Below are positions 61,724-64,000 of a stretch of DNA of 64,000 nt, one piece after another (position 1 is the stretch's first letter; every line of letters starts with the position of its first letter). Source of the DNA: Candidatus Gastranaerophilales bacterium (GTDB lineage Bacteria; Cyanobacteriota; Vampirovibrionia; Gastranaerophilales; Gastranaerophilaceae); contig CALUTD010000002.1 of NCBI GenBank assembly GCA_944323625.1, positions 1-64,000 of the forward strand, read 5' to 3'. The notes below the pieces were generated by a model. It was not told the DNA's origin and did no database searches. It worked only from the letters and a program-made list of their open reading frames with translations. Position numbers and translations under genes: made by a program.

Positions 61724-64000
61724 TGAAAATTATTAAAATATCGCTTATATCTGTTTTATCGGCTTGTATAGTCCTGTATTTATTTGTGCTTCTTTTTATT
61801 CCCCGAATTTTAAATTCCGAAACAGTAAAAAAAGAAGCGGAAAAACTTGTATCTTCTAAATTGGGGTTAAATCTTGATTTGAACAAATTAAGTGTAAAAT
61901 CAGATTATAAACTTTTATATACAATTAAAGCTGATCAGATATTATTAATAAATGAAAATAATGAAGATTTGCTTGATATAAAAAATATAAGTGTTAATTT
62001 TTTTATTCCTTTACTAAGATTAAATGATTTAAATATTGATTCAATATTCATAAATGAAACAGGATTTAAAAACATATTAAAAACCGGCAAAAAGAAAAAA
62101 ACATCAGATTTTAGAATAAAAAAATTCCCGTCAGTAAATATAAAAAAAGCTGAAATATGGGCAGATAACGGCGGTGCTAATCAAGTCTTTATAACGTTTA
62201 ACGATATTAGGCTTGTAAATGATAAGGACAATGCTACATATTGTTATTTTGAAGCCGAAATAAGTTCAAATCTTCTTAAAAATACAATAACTTTAGGTCG
62301 TGAAGGTTATATATATACTGATTCAGAGGCATTGTATGCCAAAAATCTGCAAATATTAGTCGGCATAGATTCAATTGTAGTTGACGGTAAGCTAATTGAT
62401 GATGAAAAGAAATCCGATTTTACTATAAAAGGAAAAGATTTACCGGTATATGACATTGAAACCTCCCTTTTGTACTTATTAAAAATGAAAAAACCCGGCA
62501 AACAGTTTTTAGAAAACTTTAAAGACTTTGGCGGTAAAATGAATATTGATTTAAATATTAAAGAATCAGGCATATATGGTGAATGCATTGCCGAAAATTT
62601 AAATGCTCATACTGTCTTGTTTGATATTCCGGTTCTGTTTGAAAAGGCTTTATTTAAATTTAATGAAAGAACAATAAGTGCAGAAGAATATGGACATTTG
62701 GGCCCCGAAAAAGTATACACTTCTTTTAAAATGGAAAATATATTTAGCCCCGAACAGATTGTAACTGGTGAAGTTAAATCAGCATTATCAAATGCAATTG
62801 CAGAGAAATATGTACCGAATTTAGTATTTGAAAATATTGTCAACGCTTCTGTAAAATACAGAATAAAAAATAAGAAAATTGATGTTGATTATATAGCGGA
62901 ATTAAAACCCGAGTCGGATATATATTTTAAAGATGCTTATTTAGGGCTTAAAAAATTTTCAAGAAAATTGTATGTGCATACTTTTAAAGAGGGTGATAAC
63001 CTATCAATCACTGATTATTATTATTCTTTTAAAGAAAGTGATGAGTTTAAAAAAATAATTTTAGGCAACGGCTTATTTAAAAAAGAAAACGGCCACTTCA
63101 GACTTAAAACATTAACATTTAAAACAAACGGATATGCTCCGTTTTCTGCCGCAGGTTCAGTCAGTAAATATGTATCAGGCGGATATTTTAACGGAGATTT
63201 AAGGTATGACTATATAGATAATAAAGTTACAGGTAATTTTAAAGTAATAAATGCAGGTTTTAAAGATTTTTATGTAAAAGAAGCCGTAGTTAATGCAAAA
63301 CAAGATACATTATATATTGATGCAAACGGTTTATATAATAATTCTGAATTTAATTGTGATATAGATGCGGTCAATAATATCGGGAATAAAGTTGTTATAA
63401 AAAAAATGAATTTATTTTTAGATAAATATATTCACGAAAATAAAAAACAAAGAGAGATGTCTAAAAAACATTTTAAAATTCCTGAAGCTGCAAAGAATCT
63501 TGATGTAACAATAGATAATTGGAATATAAAAGTAAATGAAATAAGATATAAAAGAGTCGCTGCAAAAAATATATTATTATCGGGAAATTTAAGGAACGAT
63601 ATTTTTAAATTTTATATGCCTCATGCATATTTTGCAGATGGTAAATTATGGGCGGAAGGATTGTATGACTTTAAAGATGACTCTTCTGTTGTTGATTTTT
63701 CGGCAGAAAATATCAATTCGAATATTGTAGCTGATACCGTATTTAATTTGCCCGGACAAATACACGGACTGGCAAGTGCTTATATACATTCAGAAACAAA
63801 AAATAAATTTGAAAATATAAAAGCGCATGCCGAATTTTTTATAAATGACGGTTATTTATTACAGCTTGGAAGTACGGAATTTATAATAAAAAAATCTAAA
63901 AAAATAAGAAAACCTATAAAATTTAAACTTAAAGATATTGTAAATGTTGATATAACAAAGGCCAAAGCTTTGAGTTCAAATATAAAAGGTTCTTTTGATT
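61723..64000 (+). CDS. AsmA-like large envelope protein (partial, runs off window)
   Basis: The frame is open from the ATG at 61723, which overlaps the stop of the previous gene, to the window end: 759 codons without a stop. It starts with a membrane helix (ISLISVLSACIVLYLFVLLFIP) as a signal anchor. A long series of beta-rich segments follows, typical of AsmA/TamB/YhdP-type proteins that span the envelope and help lipid or protein transport. Early landmarks are a SKLGLNLDLNKLSVKSDYKL segment and repeated I-x-V-N-F/D-G patterns. The 3' end is missing. Confidence 0.75.
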   Translation, partial: MKIIKISLISVLSACIVLYLFVLLFIPRILNSETVKKEAEKLVSSKLGLNLDLNKLSVKSDYKLLYTIKADQILLINENNEDLLDIKNISVNFFIPLLRLNDLNIDSIFINETGFKNILKTGKKKKTSDFRIKKFPSVNIKKAEIWADNGGANQVFITFNDIRLVNDKDNATYCYFEAEISSNLLKNTITLGREGYIYTDSEALYAKNLQILVGIDSIVVDGKLIDDEKKSDFTIKGKDLPVYDIETSLLYLLKMKKPGKQFLENFKDFGGKMNIDLNIKESGIYGECIAENLNAHTVLFDIPVLFEKALFKFNERTISAEEYGHLGPEKVYTSFKMENIFSPEQIVTGEVKSALSNAIAEKYVPNLVFENIVNASVKYRIKNKKIDVDYIAELKPESDIYFKDAYLGLKKFSRKLYVHTFKEGDNLSITDYYYSFKESDEFKKIILGNGLFKKENGHFRLKTLTFKTNGYAPFSAAGSVSKYVSGGYFNGDLRYDYIDNKVTGNFKVINAGFKDFYVKEAVVNAKQDTLYIDANGLYNNSEFNCDIDAVNNIGNKVVIKKMNLFLDKYIHENKKQREMSKKHFKIPEAAKNLDVTIDNWNIKVNEIRYKRVAAKNILLSGNLRNDIFKFYMPHAYFADGKLWAEGLYDFKDDSSVVDFSAENINSNIVADTVFNLPGQIHGLASAYIHSETKNKFENIKAHAEFFINDGYLLQLGSTEFIIKKSKKIRKPIKFKLKDIVNVDITKAKALSSNIKGSFD

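Noticed and set aside
61698-62843. Minus-strand open frames near the right end
   Set aside because: They are antisense to the AsmA-like gene, which is open across the whole region and has a membrane anchor and beta-rich pattern.
1-64000. CRISPR arrays, insertion sequences, tRNA or rRNA genes
   Set aside because: I looked for repeat-spacer patterns, transposase motifs and cloverleaf sequences and saw none that I could support.

Overview
The window is AT-rich (roughly one third G+C by eye) and densely coding. It carries Gram-negative envelope genes (kdsC/kdsD for Kdo, an AsmA-like protein), many prepilin-like proteins with FTLAE-type N-termini, and a cyanobacterial-style DUF2993 protein. This combination suggests a non-photosynthetic relative of Cyanobacteria (Melainabacteria/Gastranaerophilales type). 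That assignment is an inference from gene content, not a phylogeny.

Layout. 1-9.5 kb: the end of an unidentified GC-rich transcript, an ankyrin-like repeat protein, DUF4186, a phosphohexomutase, a PC4-like protein, a formyltransferase, a YhaM-like nuclease, CinA-C, a divergent XRE regulator and prepilin-like gene, and a YkgJ-like protein. 9.5-16.4 kb (minus strand): glnA, then the infB-rbfA-truB operon with two envelope genes. 16.6-18.3 kb: a degenerate HD-GYP protein and a small XRE regulator. 18.5-28.3 kb: a complete UMP operon, pyrK-D-E-B-C-(pyrF::carA)-carB, behind a leader that looks like a pyrBI-type attenuator. 28.6-33.1 kb: a GGDEF protein, then pyrH-frr-cdsA-rnc-rpe. 33.1-36.0 kb: a prepilin-like gene interrupted by a G tract and a large protein ending in an ADP-ribosyltransferase domain. 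36.1-40.8 kb (minus strand): an ECF sigma/anti-sigma module with LTXXQ-type periplasmic proteins, then rsfS, a primary-type sigma factor and rlmB. 41.0-46.0 kb: a PilM-PilN fusion, a PilO-like protein and secD-secF-xre. 46.4-50.0 kb: a small exported protein, NagZ-like and GH13-like proteins. 50.2-56.1 kb: a nine-gene PspA/DUF350/DUF4178/polyamine operon. 56.1-58.6 kb: two more prepilin-like genes, one frameshifted, and a second copy of the G-tract leader. 58.7-64 kb: kdsC, kdsD, dapB, two small genes and an AsmA-like gene that runs off the window end.

The most unusual signal is the pair of G-tract leader cassettes at 33.82-33.91 kb and 58.48-58.57 kb. Each has the same promoter-like block, the same 31-base distance from the -10 to the ATG, and exactly eight codons (M-x-K-S-x-x-x-H) before a run of 10 or 9 G. 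At the first locus the tract lies inside the prepilin reading frame and the present length puts the gene out of frame. This is the arrangement expected of a slippage-controlled (phase-variable) surface protein. The second strongest groups are the PspA-polyamine operon with a J-domain gene, the cnrYXH-like envelope-stress module with its own ECF-type promoter, and the pyrF-carA fusion.

Several genes have a good -10 element only 5-8 bases before the ATG and no Shine-Dalgarno, so leaderless transcription is probably common here. I found no tRNA, rRNA, insertion sequence or CRISPR array.
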